A stretch of 64,000 bases of DNA, taken from contig CAHJWM010000011.1 of assembly GCA_903642325.1 (NCBI GenBank), positions 1 through 64,000 of the forward strand, read 5' to 3'. Every line of letters starts with the position of its first letter. Position 1 is the stretch's first letter. The stretch comes from Myxococcales bacterium. GTDB taxonomy: Bacteria > Myxococcota_A > Polyangia > Polyangiales > Polyangiaceae. A program made the translations under genes and the position numbers. The notes under the pieces are model-generated. The model was not told the DNA's origin, made no database searches, and saw nothing but the letters and a program-made list of their open reading frames with translations. Below are positions 27,953 through 35,994 of this stretch, in pieces.

Positions 27953-28445
27953 CAGCGGTCGGCGTTACCGACGCGTTGGCGTTCTCATCGAGCGCGAGCC
28001 AGAGCGCGGCGGTCTCCGCGATGGCATCGCGCAGCTCGAGGTCTTGAATCCCCGCAAGCTGCTCGCTCAAGGCGCGGGGTAGGGTAGCCTTGCGCGCCAA
28101 TGGCCTGACCGCCGCGGCGTCGCGCGTGCGAGCACGGATCTCGCGCACGCCGAAGCGCACGGTGTCCACAGCGATACCCGCTGCCCGGAGACGGACCACG
28201 ATTTCCGTGACCAACAGCGAAAGCTCCTGGGCCCAGCTGGCGGAGGCCACGTACACCATCAGCTCGCGGCCGCGCTTGGCGCCGGGCTCAGTGCGCTCCG
28301 CAATGCGCTCGCCTACGATGCGGCGCCATTGCTCGCGATCGATAGCGGTGCCCGCTTGGCGAGCGGCTGCGTCACGAGAGCTCGCGAGGAGCTTGCCCAA
28401 TGAAGCGGGTTTGTCGCGCGGCGAAGAGCTCACGCGGCCGAGCAT
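27846..28445 (-). CDS. DUF721 family protein, DciA-like
   Basis: Residues 15-95 match the DUF721/DciA pattern: LGKLLASSRDAAARQAG, WRRIVGERIAERTEP, RELMVYVASASWAQELSLL and IAVDTVRFGVREI. DciA is the ancestral loader/operator of the DnaB helicase in bacteria lacking DnaC/DnaI, and a DnaB gene is in this window. Many DUF721 proteins have no tested role. The last 35 residues (after ALDENANAS) read antisense through the FHA-duplicate stretch and look like acquired tail. The start may be ATG 28445 or GTG 28433. Confidence 0.7.
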   Translation of the reverse strand: MLGRVSSSPRDKPASLGKLLASSRDAAARQAGTAIDREQWRRIVGERIAERTEPGAKRGRELMVYVASASWAQELSLLVTEIVVRLRAAGIAVDTVRFGVREIRARTRDAAAVRPLARKATLPRALSEQLAGIQDLELRDAIAETAALWLALDENANASVTPTAASSLPSAPGLRVAGAQNARSVHTGAPGRGALKDKP

Positions 28446-28537
28446 ACGCCATCATCGGCAGGTCACGTAGCACGGTGCCGCCGAGCTTGACCTCGGCTTT
28501 GGTTTCGATTCGTGAAGTTTAGCGCCGAGGCTGGCTC

Positions 28538-29578
28538 TCATAGCCCGGGCGCGTTCAGCTCCGAGTCTTTCCCGGGAAACCAGCGGCTGGCGATGCGAAT
28601 GGCGTTGGTCGCCGCGCCTAGGCGCAGGTTATCCGCGGCCATGGTCAAGCACACGCTCTTGCCGCTCGCGTCGCGAGCATCGCGGCGCAAGCGCCCGACG
28701 AGCGCACGATCGCGCTCGTGCACGCAGGACAGCGCGCTCAGCCCGTCACCTGATGAACCTGGATAAAAGCGCACGAACGGGCTCTGCGCCTGATCGCCGA
28801 GCGTGGCTTCGATATCGGCGAGGTCCGCTGCTTCTTGCAACGTGACCCAGCTATTCATGTAATGACCGACCGCGACCGCCACGCGACAACACTGCGCAGA
28901 CACCGGAAACTCTGCGAGGCCGAGAATCTTGCGGCTCTCCTGCACGAGCTTCCGCTCTTCTGCGGAAAACCCGCTCTCGTCTGTCGCGCCGTTATGGGGG
29001 ACGGCGTTGGCTGCGTAGCGCGTAACGTTGAAGGCGCTCCCCAGGCGATTCGCTTCGGCGTAGCCTGCCTTCGACTCGGCCAAGAACTCGTCGAGGGCAC
29101 CGATGCCTGCGCCGCTGACCGCTTGATACGTGCTGACGGTCGCCGAGCGCAGACCAAAGCGCCGCTTGAGCGGGCCCGTGGCCATTGCGAAAGGAATCGT
29201 AGTGCAATTGGGGTTCGCCACCAAGTGCACGCTTTCTGTCACTTCACCGCAATTCACGCCGCCGACCACCAGCGGGACCTTGGGGTCGAGGCGATAAGTG
29301 TTGCTCTTGTCGACCACGCGATAGCCGAGCGCGAGCAGGCGCGGCACGTAGCGTTTGCTGTGGTCGTCGTCCAGCGCAACCAAGGCGAGGTCGCCGCGCG
29401 GGGCATCGGCGCCCTCTAGCGTTGGAGCGCCACGCACCTTGTGCGACTTACCGGCGTGCTCCAGCGTTTGATCTCGGCTGGCGAATAGTTGCAGCTCCGC
29501 TCCCGGCCATGCGCGTTGGACGAGATCCAGGCTTTCGCGGCCCACTAGCCCGGTTGCACCAAGAATGCAGATTCGCAT
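28538..29578 (-). CDS. asd: Aspartate-semialdehyde dehydrogenase
   Basis: Asd reduces aspartyl phosphate on the way to lysine, methionine, threonine and diaminopimelate. It has the NADP-binding start MRICILGATGLVGRE, catalytic Cys125 in ANPNCTT, STYQAVSGAG and the RVAVAVGHYMNSWV region. The 346-residue length from ATG 29578 is typical; an in-frame ATG at 29590 would add four residues. No operon partners are adjacent. The 92 bases after it hold no gene. Confidence 0.95.
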   Translation of the reverse strand: MRICILGATGLVGRESLDLVQRAWPGAELQLFASRDQTLEHAGKSHKVRGAPTLEGADAPRGDLALVALDDDHSKRYVPRLLALGYRVVDKSNTYRLDPKVPLVVGGVNCGEVTESVHLVANPNCTTIPFAMATGPLKRRFGLRSATVSTYQAVSGAGIGALDEFLAESKAGYAEANRLGSAFNVTRYAANAVPHNGATDESGFSAEERKLVQESRKILGLAEFPVSAQCCRVAVAVGHYMNSWVTLQEAADLADIEATLGDQAQSPFVRFYPGSSGDGLSALSCVHERDRALVGRLRRDARDASGKSVCLTMAADNLRLGAATNAIRIASRWFPGKDSELNAPGL

Positions 29579-29641
29579 GGCGCGGCTCATATCATTTAAC
29601 GCGCCCCCACGCTGCTCGCGCGGGCGTGCGCCGCCTCGGCG

Positions 29642-29884
29642 TCAGACGACGGGCTTCTTCGCTGGCTGATCGGCGAAGTAATCCGGATGGGGACAGACCT
29701 CAGCCATCGGAAAGATCTCGCCGTCCGGCATGGGCTCGTTGGCCTCTGTCCCGTCGGCTTCGCGGGCACTGGACTCGTCGGCGCAGTCGGCGTTGATTGC
29801 CATCATCTTTCCTGGCGCGTCTCGGGCGACGCGGAAGTGATGACCCGCAGCGCACGCAAGCACGCCCTTCAGCGTGCTGACCAT
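29642..29884 (-). CDS. Small hypothetical protein
   Basis: An 80-residue frame from ATG 29884 (or 87 from 29905) with no recognised domain, four Cys/His-rich positions in its ends (VLACAAGHHF; VCPHPDYF) and an acidic middle. The spacing could suit metal binding, but this is weak. No good ribosome site is seen. Retained because it fills a gap with reasonable codon use; it may be spurious. Confidence 0.3.
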   Translation of the reverse strand: MVSTLKGVLACAAGHHFRVARDAPGKMMAINADCADESSAREADGTEANEPMPDGEIFPMAEVCPHPDYFADQPAKKPVV

Positions 29885-29977
29885 TGACTTGCCGCAGCTC
29901 GACATCCGGCAAGCCGAGCACGTCGCCGACAGCGGTCAAGCGGCCGCAGAACTTGGCTCGGCGCTATTTTCGGGCGC

Positions 29978-30334
29978 TTGGTACTGAACATTGATCCAGT
30001 ATTGAAACTGCGCCATAGCTCGGCCGTGCCAACCGAGCCGTCCGTGTCCGCCGCTGTCGTTCGCGATCTTTTGATCATCGCTCGCGTGCTGCATTCGGCT
30101 CGCTCCGCGGAACGGGCCGCTGAAAGCGAGCTCCGTAAGCTCGAAGCGGCAGCGAAGGCGTTCGAGACGAGCCTCGCCACCGCGAGTGTCTCGAGCGATC
30201 GCATCGTGGGTCGCGCGGCCTGCGTTTGGGCCGAACGCGGCCTGCTCCTACTGGCCGAAGCGCTTTGCCACGAATCCGCCGGCGCACGCGTTTTCGTCAG
30301 CGCCTGGGGCCAGCGCCTCACCGAGCGCTACTAG
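29978..30334 (+). CDS. Hypothetical helical protein
   Basis: The frame gives 118 residues from TTG 29978, or fewer from GTG 30026 or later. The middle is a long Ala/Glu/Arg helix (ARSAERAAESELRKLEAAAKAFE) followed by a more hydrophobic helix (AACVWAERGLLLLAEALCHE). No family was recognised and no clear Shine-Dalgarno is present. Codon bias is like that of real genes nearby. Confidence 0.4.
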   Translation: MVLNIDPVLKLRHSSAVPTEPSVSAAVVRDLLIIARVLHSARSAERAAESELRKLEAAAKAFETSLATASVSSDRIVGRAACVWAERGLLLLAEALCHESAGARVFVSAWGQRLTERY

Positions 30335-30495
30335 CGACGCGCTTCGACCGGCGCGTCTCACGAGCCTCGGCGGTGCGATTCGTTCGAGAGGGGCGCTCGC
30401 GCTCCAGCAGCGCAGCTCAGAGCCTGGATGAGTGCCCGCCACTCGCCGGGCGCCGCTGACACGGATCAGTCTGCCGTTGTACGCTCGGGCGCGCC

Positions 30496-30909
30496 ATGGC
30501 GACCCGGGTCAGCAAAGCAAAGCAGGTCCGTGAAAAGCTGCGCAAGCTAGCGCTCGATTTGCCGGAGGCGAGCGAAGATTTTCCGTGGGGCGAGCGCGTG
30601 GTGAAGGTGCATAAAAAAATATTCGCATTCCTCGGCCGCGACATGGACCCGCACTTCGGATTGGGCCTAAAGCTCAAAGCGTCGCACGCCCAGGCACTGG
30701 CTCAGCCGTTCGCCTCACCCATGCGCTACGGCTTGGGCAAGAGCGGATGGATCAGCGCAAGGTTCGAAGCCGGTGCAACGCCGCCGTTCGTCATGCTCAA
30801 AGCGTGGCTCCTCGAAAGTTATTGCGCCGTCGCGCCGAAGGGACTCGCCGAACGCGCGGTACCCAGCTCCTTCGTTGACCGCAGGGACGGCGTATACCGC
30901 CAGCGCTAA
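30496..30909 (+). CDS. MmcQ/YjbR family protein
   Basis: The 137-residue protein has the family's pattern: LRKLALDLPEASEDFPWGERVVKVHKKIFAFLG near the start, then LGLKL and GWISARF. YjbR-like proteins have a DNA-binding-like fold, but their function is not established. It stands alone, followed four bases later by a strong stem-loop. Confidence 0.8.
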   Translation: MATRVSKAKQVREKLRKLALDLPEASEDFPWGERVVKVHKKIFAFLGRDMDPHFGLGLKLKASHAQALAQPFASPMRYGLGKSGWISARFEAGATPPFVMLKAWLLESYCAVAPKGLAERAVPSSFVDRRDGVYRQR

Positions 30910-30912
30910 TTT

Positions 30913-30927
30913 CGGGTGCGGCACCCG
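30913..30927 (+). terminator. Stem-loop after the YjbR-like gene
   Basis: CGGGTGC and GCACCCG form a perfect 7-base stem around a single G, starting four bases after the stop codon. No T-run follows. The bases from here to 31042 show no gene. Confidence 0.35.
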
Positions 30928-31042
30928 CTCGCGCTAGCCATCAAAGGCGGCAACCAGTAGTAACCGAGGCCACCACCTGAGCTGACCGCTCCCGGCGGCT
31001 AACTTGATATGGCGCATCGGGCGAAAATCGTACGGGGTACCT

Positions 31043-31388
31043 ATGAGCGAACGTTTCCTTCGACTGTTTGTCGGAAAATAGAACACCCGCGCGAGCCTTC
31101 GTGGTGTTAGGCATAGCAAGCGCGGCCTGCGGTGCGACGGTGGTGGACTCGCGTGCGGGTGGCGCGGCACAGTCGTGCACCGGGAGCATAGTGGGTGCGT
31201 GCGGCGCCTCAAAACCAATTACGGTGCCGAGTACGTGCGTCGATCCGTCGATGGCTTGAGTTGGTACGCAGCTTCCATTTAGTACCTGCGCCACTATCTG
31301 CGGTATTCCGCCGATGAGCTGCTCTGCAACAGCCGTTAGCGCGAGTATGGTTTCAGTGGTTTGTGTGCTGGGCTGCAATACGGGTTGA
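31043..31388 (+). pseudogene. Decayed Cys-rich lipoprotein gene
   Basis: ATG 31043 reads MSERFLRLFVGK and hits TAG at 31079. The neighbouring frame (phase of 31068) continues as ARAFVVLGIASAACGATVV, a typical lipoprotein signal core with lipobox ASAAC, so one frameshift repairs the signal peptide. That frame meets TGA at 31257-31259, then runs on as FSTCATICG, PMSCSATAV and VCVLGCNTG to TGA 31386. The C-x3-C-x6-C and late VxCxxGC spacing is like the N-terminal part of a myxobacterial Cys-rich lipoprotein family. Two lesions argue for a pseudogene. Confidence 0.55.
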
Positions 31389-31722
31389 CTGCTGTTCTTG
31401 GGAAGGCAGTCTGCCCGGAAGCGGGAGTGGGCGAAAATGTGAGAGTTGCCTGACCGCGAGTGGGTGGGGATCCCGAAGGGCCCCTCATCGCGCCGCCTGG
31501 TCTACGGAGCAGGACCTGCCCAATTCTGCGGGAAAGCGAATCGACTAGGTCGGCGCGGGTCGAGTCGAGGCGCGTCAGCACATCGGTTCGGTACGCGAGC
31601 GGTTACAGTTCATTCGCGACGCAGGTCGCGACGACGGTGTAGAGGGCGGCGAGACTTTCGGTTTCCGTTCGGGCAACACCCGTGTCGGTCTCGCGGTCTC
31701 GAATCGAGCATGAATTCTGCGG
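31389..31722. other. Non-coding stretch between pseudogene and tRNA
   Basis: No frame here has a convincing start or motif. A plus-strand frame crossing 31446-31826 is the usual false ORF over a tRNA-Leu gene. Remains of the pseudogene's downstream part may be present, but I could not recognise a continuation. Confidence 0.4.
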
Positions 31723-31807
31723 TGCCGAAGGTCGGGGTCGAACCGACACATCTGTTTAGGATAACGGATTTTGAGTCCGCCGCGTCTGCCAGTTCCGCCA
31801 CTTCGGC
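31723..31807 (-). tRNA. tRNA-Leu (anticodon CAA)
   Basis: The reverse strand folds as a class II tRNA of 85 bases. The acceptor GCCGAAG (31807-31801) pairs with CTTCGGC (31730-31724) and discriminator A follows. The anticodon loop CTCAAAA (31775-31769) has anticodon CAA at 31773-31771. There is a long variable arm and T-arm GTCGG-TTCGACC-CCGAC. CCA is not encoded. Upstream on the minus strand, TAGACA lies 16 bases before CTACAG, a weak promoter candidate. The region from 31808 to 32063 has no gene. Confidence 0.95.
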
Positions 31808-32063
31808 TTGTCGTGGTTTCCTGTAGTTAACTCGGTTCCCGTTGTCTAGCGTTTCCGTGAATGGACGTTGCCGTGACGCGCTCGGAAGGTAGCCGTGCCC
31901 AGCGGGTCCGGCCGTCCGCGCACACCGCAGTGTGGAATCGTTCCTCCATAGTCGTGGGGGGTCACGCATAAAGGCGTCGTTTCCCCCCGCCGGTTTAGCC
32001 GCACGCCGCCAAGCGAACCCCGGCGGGGCGACTTTTGACCACCCTGGCCTCAGCTCGAGGGCC

Positions 32064-32996
32064 TCACTTGTTGACGATGAAGTTCTTTTCGCCGCGCTCG
32101 AAGAAGCCGACGATTTGACGAGCGGCGGCGAGGCCGGCGTTCACATTGGCTTCTTCAGTTTGGGCGCCCGATTTCACGGTGTTGATCAACACGCGCGCGT
32201 CGAACTTTTCTTTCAGGGTGGAGGCGGTGGCATCGCTGGGGGCGATGTCCGATACGTAGCGGAAGTCTTTCCGGGCTTCGAATACCTCGAGCAACTCGGC
32301 CTCGTTGATCACTTCTTTGCGCGCGGTGTTGATCAGCGTGGCGCCCGCGGGCATGAGGGAGAGCAATTTCTTGCCGATGGAGCCTTTGGTCTCCGCGGTG
32401 GCCGGGATGTGCAGCGAGACGTACTGGCTTCTCGTGTACAAGTCTTCGAGCGAAGAGGCGGGCTCCGCGCCACCGGCTTTGATTTGCTCGGGCGTAACGA
32501 ACGGGTCGAACGCGTAAACACTCATGCCGAAGCCCTTGGCAATGGCGGCAACCGCTCGGCCTACGGCGCCAAAGGCATGCAGGCCGAGGGTCTTGCCTTT
32601 CAGCTCACTGCCAACTTTGCCATTGAATTTACTGCGTGCGGTGTACACCAGCATGCCGAACACGAGCTCCGCCACGGCGTTGGCGTTCTGGCCCGGCGTG
32701 TTCATGACTGCGACGCCTTTGGCTTTGGCCGTAGCCGTGTCGATCGTGTCGTACCCGGCACCAGCGCGGACCACGAGCTTTAGCTGCTTGGCCGCTTCCA
32801 AGACTTCCGCATCGATCACGTCGCTGCGCACGATGGCGGCGTCCGCGCTGGCGATGGCGTCGAGCAGCGGGGCTTTGCCCTTGTACGACTCGAGGACGTT
32901 GGCGGTGTAGCCCGCTTGCTTGATGATGGCGACGACTTCATCGCGGGCAGCAGCGGAGAACGGCTTTTCGCAGGCGAGCAGGACAGTCTTGGACAC
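32064..32996 (-). CDS. serA: D-3-phosphoglycerate dehydrogenase, short form
   Basis: SerA oxidises 3-phosphoglycerate, the first step to serine. The 310-residue protein has VVRAGAGYDTIDTATAKAKGV, NTPGQNANAVAELVF, the NAD-binding loop LGLHAFGAVGRAVA, LHIPATAETKGSI and INTARKEVINE. It ends in SGAQTEEAN without the C-terminal regulatory/ACT domains. Where most relatives have the catalytic His (PHxGASTEEA) it has Lys (VKSGAQTEEA), the feature known for short Entamoeba/Bacteroides-type enzymes. GTG 32996 with TGAGGT upstream is the start. Confidence 0.9.
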   Translation of the reverse strand: MSKTVLLACEKPFSAAARDEVVAIIKQAGYTANVLESYKGKAPLLDAIASADAAIVRSDVIDAEVLEAAKQLKLVVRAGAGYDTIDTATAKAKGVAVMNTPGQNANAVAELVFGMLVYTARSKFNGKVGSELKGKTLGLHAFGAVGRAVAAIAKGFGMSVYAFDPFVTPEQIKAGGAEPASSLEDLYTRSQYVSLHIPATAETKGSIGKKLLSLMPAGATLINTARKEVINEAELLEVFEARKDFRYVSDIAPSDATASTLKEKFDARVLINTVKSGAQTEEANVNAGLAAARQIVGFFERGEKNFIVNK

Positions 32997-33124
32997 TTTG
33001 GACCTCAGGGTTATCGGCACTCGGCCGGAACGGCACACCAATTAGTGCCGGCTCGCGCTCCCGGCAAGGGAGAGCACCCAAAAAGCCTCGAGCCGGATTT
33101 CGGCAGTCACGAACGACCCGCGGA

Positions 33125-33958
33125 TCAGGCTTTTTTGAGCAGTAACAGCGCGTCATCGAGCTCGTACGAGCCGCGTTCCGCATCGCCGAACGACAGATAC
33201 GGCGCGCGCGCAAGACGCAGGAGCGTGAGCCCGAGCGGCTCGAGCTCGCGCGCGACGAGCTGGTTTACCGCGCCCTCCCAGGTCTCGTGCGCGCAGTCCA
33301 AGCGTTCGAGCGGCGCGGGCGTGGTCGCGCGTTGATAATAAAAGGGACGATAGGGTAGGGCGAGCGCGATCAGGAGCCGCCCTCCGGGCTCGAGGCGGTC
33401 GACGAGGCGGCGCAGCATGCGCTTCGGGCGCGCGGTGCGGTCGAGCACGTTCAGGCAACTGATGAGATCGAAGCCGGGTCCCGGCGCGTCCACGAGGCTG
33501 ACGTCGATGGTATGGCACTCGATCCCCGTTCTGCGGAGCGCGCGCGCCATCGGTTTCGAGAGCTCAGTGCTGACCACGAACTCGGCGAATGGCAGCAGCG
33601 TGCGCGTGACGCGACCAGAGCCGGCCCCGACGTCGAGCAAACGGGCCACGCGCTCTGGGCCGAGCAGCACGCGCCACTGCGCGCTGCTCGCAACGTGCAA
33701 GGGGTACATGTCGAGCAGGCCATTGACGTCGAAATCGGACATGAACATCCGCAGCAGGCGATGTAGGCGCGTGCGCAGCCAGCCGTGTCGCCCGCGCTGA
33801 GCGGCGGCCAGGAATGCTTCCGTTTCCGCATCGCAGTCGAGCGCGGTGAATGCGCTCTTGAAGCGCGGCAGCAGGGCCGCCACGTCCACGTCGTAGCGGA
33901 GCGATGCACGCAATGCGGACAATGGCTCGGCGTCGCGTTCAGGGCTGATGGCCGGCAT
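33125..33958 (-). CDS. METTL9/DREV-like methyltransferase
   Basis: A class I SAM-dependent methyltransferase. The SAM loop LLDVGAGSG is at residues 107-115. Then come TELS, DLISCLNVLDR at 164-174, LEPGGRLLIALALPYRPF and the end RAPYLSFGD...YELDDALLLL. These blocks, in this order, match the eukaryotic DREV/METTL9 family, whose human member methylates histidine in HxH-motif proteins. The bacterial substrate is unknown. ATG 33958 gives 277 residues; a TTG at 34048 would add 30. It is divergent from sodB. Confidence 0.8.
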   Translation of the reverse strand: MPAISPERDAEPLSALRASLRYDVDVAALLPRFKSAFTALDCDAETEAFLAAAQRGRHGWLRTRLHRLLRMFMSDFDVNGLLDMYPLHVASSAQWRVLLGPERVARLLDVGAGSGRVTRTLLPFAEFVVSTELSKPMARALRRTGIECHTIDVSLVDAPGPGFDLISCLNVLDRTARPKRMLRRLVDRLEPGGRLLIALALPYRPFYYQRATTPAPLERLDCAHETWEGAVNQLVARELEPLGLTLLRLARAPYLSFGDAERGSYELDDALLLLKKA

Positions 33959-34063
33959 CCGCTTGGCTCGGGAAAAACGAACAAATGGACGCCGGCCGTT
34001 GACAGAGACGGGCTCCGCCCCGAGATTTCCCGGCCCGAAACCAGGCAACCCTAGGAGTCAGCA

Positions 34064-34651
34064 ATGGCAATTGAAGTCCCCCCGCTGCCGTACGCGAAAA
34101 CCGCGCTCGAGCCGGTCATGAAGCAAGAGACGTTCGACTATCACTACGAGAAGCATCACAAGACCTATGCAACCACCTTGAACGGTCTGATCGCCGGTAA
34201 GCCAGAAGAATCGAAGAGCCTAGTCGAGATCATCAAGTCGAGCTCGGGGCCAGTTTTCAACAACGCCGCCCAAGTTTGGAACCACACCTTCTTCTGGGAG
34301 AGCATGAAGCCGCAAGGTGGCGGCGCGCCGCCAGTCGGGCCCGTGGCGGACCTGATTGAAGGCTTGGGCGGGTGGGACAAGTTCCGGACCGACTTCGTAC
34401 AGGCGGGCATGACCCAGTTCGGCTCGGGTTGGGCCTGGCTAGTGGTGGAGGGCAGCAAGGGCTCGATTTTGAAGACGCCGAACGCCGAGACGCCCCTCAC
34501 GACTAACGCCACGCCGCTCCTTACCTGCGACGTCTGGGAGCATGCCTACTACCTGGATCACCGCAACAATCGAAAGGCCTTCTTGGAGGCCTTCTGCGAC
34601 AAGCTCTTGAATTGGGACTTCGTGGCAAAAAATCTATCTGCGGCGAAGTAA
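34064..34651 (+). CDS. sodB: Superoxide dismutase, iron/manganese type
   Basis: This enzyme dismutates superoxide in the cytosol. Metal ligands are His27, His74 (NHTFFW), Asp156 and His160 (DVWEHAYY). Phe-Asn-Asn-Ala-Ala-Gln and GSGWAWL are typical of the iron-using group. The length is 195. GGAG lies in the region just upstream of ATG 34064. A stem-loop (GTCAGC/GCTGAC, 34663-34682) follows the stop. Confidence 0.96.
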   Translation: MAIEVPPLPYAKTALEPVMKQETFDYHYEKHHKTYATTLNGLIAGKPEESKSLVEIIKSSSGPVFNNAAQVWNHTFFWESMKPQGGGAPPVGPVADLIEGLGGWDKFRTDFVQAGMTQFGSGWAWLVVEGSKGSILKTPNAETPLTTNATPLLTCDVWEHAYYLDHRNNRKAFLEAFCDKLLNWDFVAKNLSAAK

Positions 34652-34662
34652 CGCTTTGATCA

Positions 34663-34682
34663 GTCAGCCATGCTGAGCTGAC
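34663..34682 (+). terminator. Stem-loop after sodB
   Basis: GTCAGC (34663-34668) pairs perfectly with GCTGAC (34677-34682) across 8 bases, 11 bases after the sodB stop. It is only six pairs long with no T-run. Confidence 0.3.
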
Positions 34683-34772
34683 ATACGCGAGGAGGTAGCG
34701 GCTTTGACCCAGTCGAAGTCGCTGCATGCCGCGCTTCGAGCAAGCCCTGGTCTGCGACTGACGCTCACGCGC

Positions 34773-35258
34773 TCAAGCGTTGCTGTTAGCGGCCGCAGCC
34801 GGCTTGACCGGCAGGATCGGGGCCCACAGCAGGCGGCCCATGAGCGTATCGTCGATCAGCAAACCGCGGTCGCTGAAGCGAAGCGCGTTCTCTTCGCCGT
34901 CTTCGGCCCACTCCCCGACGAATAGAATGCCTTGGCCATTCTCGTTGTATCCGAGCTGCACGAGCGCGTTCTTCAACCAGCGCCCGCCGCCCTCGAACTC
35001 CAACGCGTCAGGCAGATTGTAAAAGCCTTCAGAGGGCAACTGCCGGAGTGTCTTCGCCCAGCTAGGGGAGCGCAGCGGTGTGGTGGGCTCGCGCCAAAAC
35101 CAGCGGTTGCGCCGGTTGTCGGCGGGCCGCACCACGAACTTCACGCCACCATTCGAAGGTTGACCCAAGTACACCAGCACGCCCGCCGGGAACGTGTCTT
35201 CGTGGCCGGGCATGGGTTGCGTGGTGCGGTACAGGCCGGGATCGGGAAGGTCGAGCAT
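34773..35258 (-). CDS. Hypothetical protein, 161 residues
   Basis: Starting at ATG 35258 (MLDLPDPGLYRTTQPMPG), the protein is soluble-looking with Trp-rich stretches (NRWFWREPTTPLRSPSW; GRLLWAPILPVKP). No family recognised. The frame is open further upstream, but that part crosses the divergent bcp promoter region. The C-terminus ends in Ala/Asn-rich tail. Confidence 0.6.
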   Translation of the reverse strand: MLDLPDPGLYRTTQPMPGHEDTFPAGVLVYLGQPSNGGVKFVVRPADNRRNRWFWREPTTPLRSPSWAKTLRQLPSEGFYNLPDALEFEGGGRWLKNALVQLGYNENGQGILFVGEWAEDGEENALRFSDRGLLIDDTLMGRLLWAPILPVKPAAAANSNA

Positions 35259-35398
35259 CGCGGCGCAATTTACTCGATTCGAGCCCGCAAACAAGCATGC
35301 GTGAGCTCGAAGCTCAGCGATGCCAGTTTTCGATTGGGACGGCTGTGGTAGCGTCCCGTACTGAGCGACGAGCGCACTACGCCGCCGTGGAGCCAACG

Positions 35399-35974
35399 AT
35401 GGCAGTCAAAAAGACGGTCCCGAAAAAAACGCCGCAGAGTCCAATCACGGTGGCGGCGGCGCTGAAAAAGGCGGCGGCGAGGGCCGTCGCCGACGTGAAG
35501 CCGGCATCTGCGAGCGCCGGGGTCGGCGTGGGCGACGCGGCACCCTCCTTCTCACTTCCGGACGAGACAGGCACGGCGGTCTCGTCCGGGAGCTTGGCGG
35601 GCAGACCGTACGTGCTCTATTTTTATCCGAAGGACGACACGCCGGGTTGTACTCAAGAAGCGTGCGACTTCCGCGATCACCTGCTTGCTTTCAACGCACA
35701 GAAGGTGCGGGTGCTCGGCGTTAGCCCCGACGAACCCAAACGCCACGCCAAGTTCAAAGAGAAGTACGGCCTGACCTTTACACTTTTGTCCGACACCGAA
35801 AAAACCTTGATTCAGGCCTACGGCATCTGGGTCAAGAAGCTGAACTACGGCCGCGAGTACATGGGCGTGCAACGCAGCACGTATCTGATCGACAAGCAGG
35901 GCAAAGTCGCTCGCGTGTGGAGTGGCGTGCGTGTCGCGGGCCACGTGGCGGCCGTCCTCGCGACGCTGAGCTGA
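35399..35974 (+). CDS. bcp: Peroxiredoxin, Bcp/PrxQ type
   Basis: A thiol peroxidase that reduces hydroperoxides. The active site YPKDDTPGCTQEACDFRD has peroxidatic Cys84 and resolving Cys89, the PrxQ CxxxxC arrangement. GVSPDEPKRHAKF and FTLLSDTEKTLIQAYGIW complete the family signature. About 45 N-terminal residues are Lys/Ala-rich and extra to the usual 150-residue protein. ATG 35399 is the chosen start; the frame is open upstream. It may act alongside sodB, 750 bases away. Confidence 0.93.
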   Translation: MAVKKTVPKKTPQSPITVAAALKKAAARAVADVKPASASAGVGVGDAAPSFSLPDETGTAVSSGSLAGRPYVLYFYPKDDTPGCTQEACDFRDHLLAFNAQKVRVLGVSPDEPKRHAKFKEKYGLTFTLLSDTEKTLIQAYGIWVKKLNYGREYMGVQRSTYLIDKQGKVARVWSGVRVAGHVAAVLATLS

Positions 35975-35994
35975 GCGAGAGCGATGTCTGCGGT

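Noticed and set aside
31257-31259. Possible selenocysteine TGA in the Cys-rich lipoprotein remnant
   Set aside because: A second lesion (frameshift near 31079) and no visible downstream SECIS-like stem make decay far more likely.
31446-31826. Plus-strand ORF ending SAASASSATSACRGFL across the tRNA
   Set aside because: This is the well-known false protein seen opposite tRNA-Leu genes.
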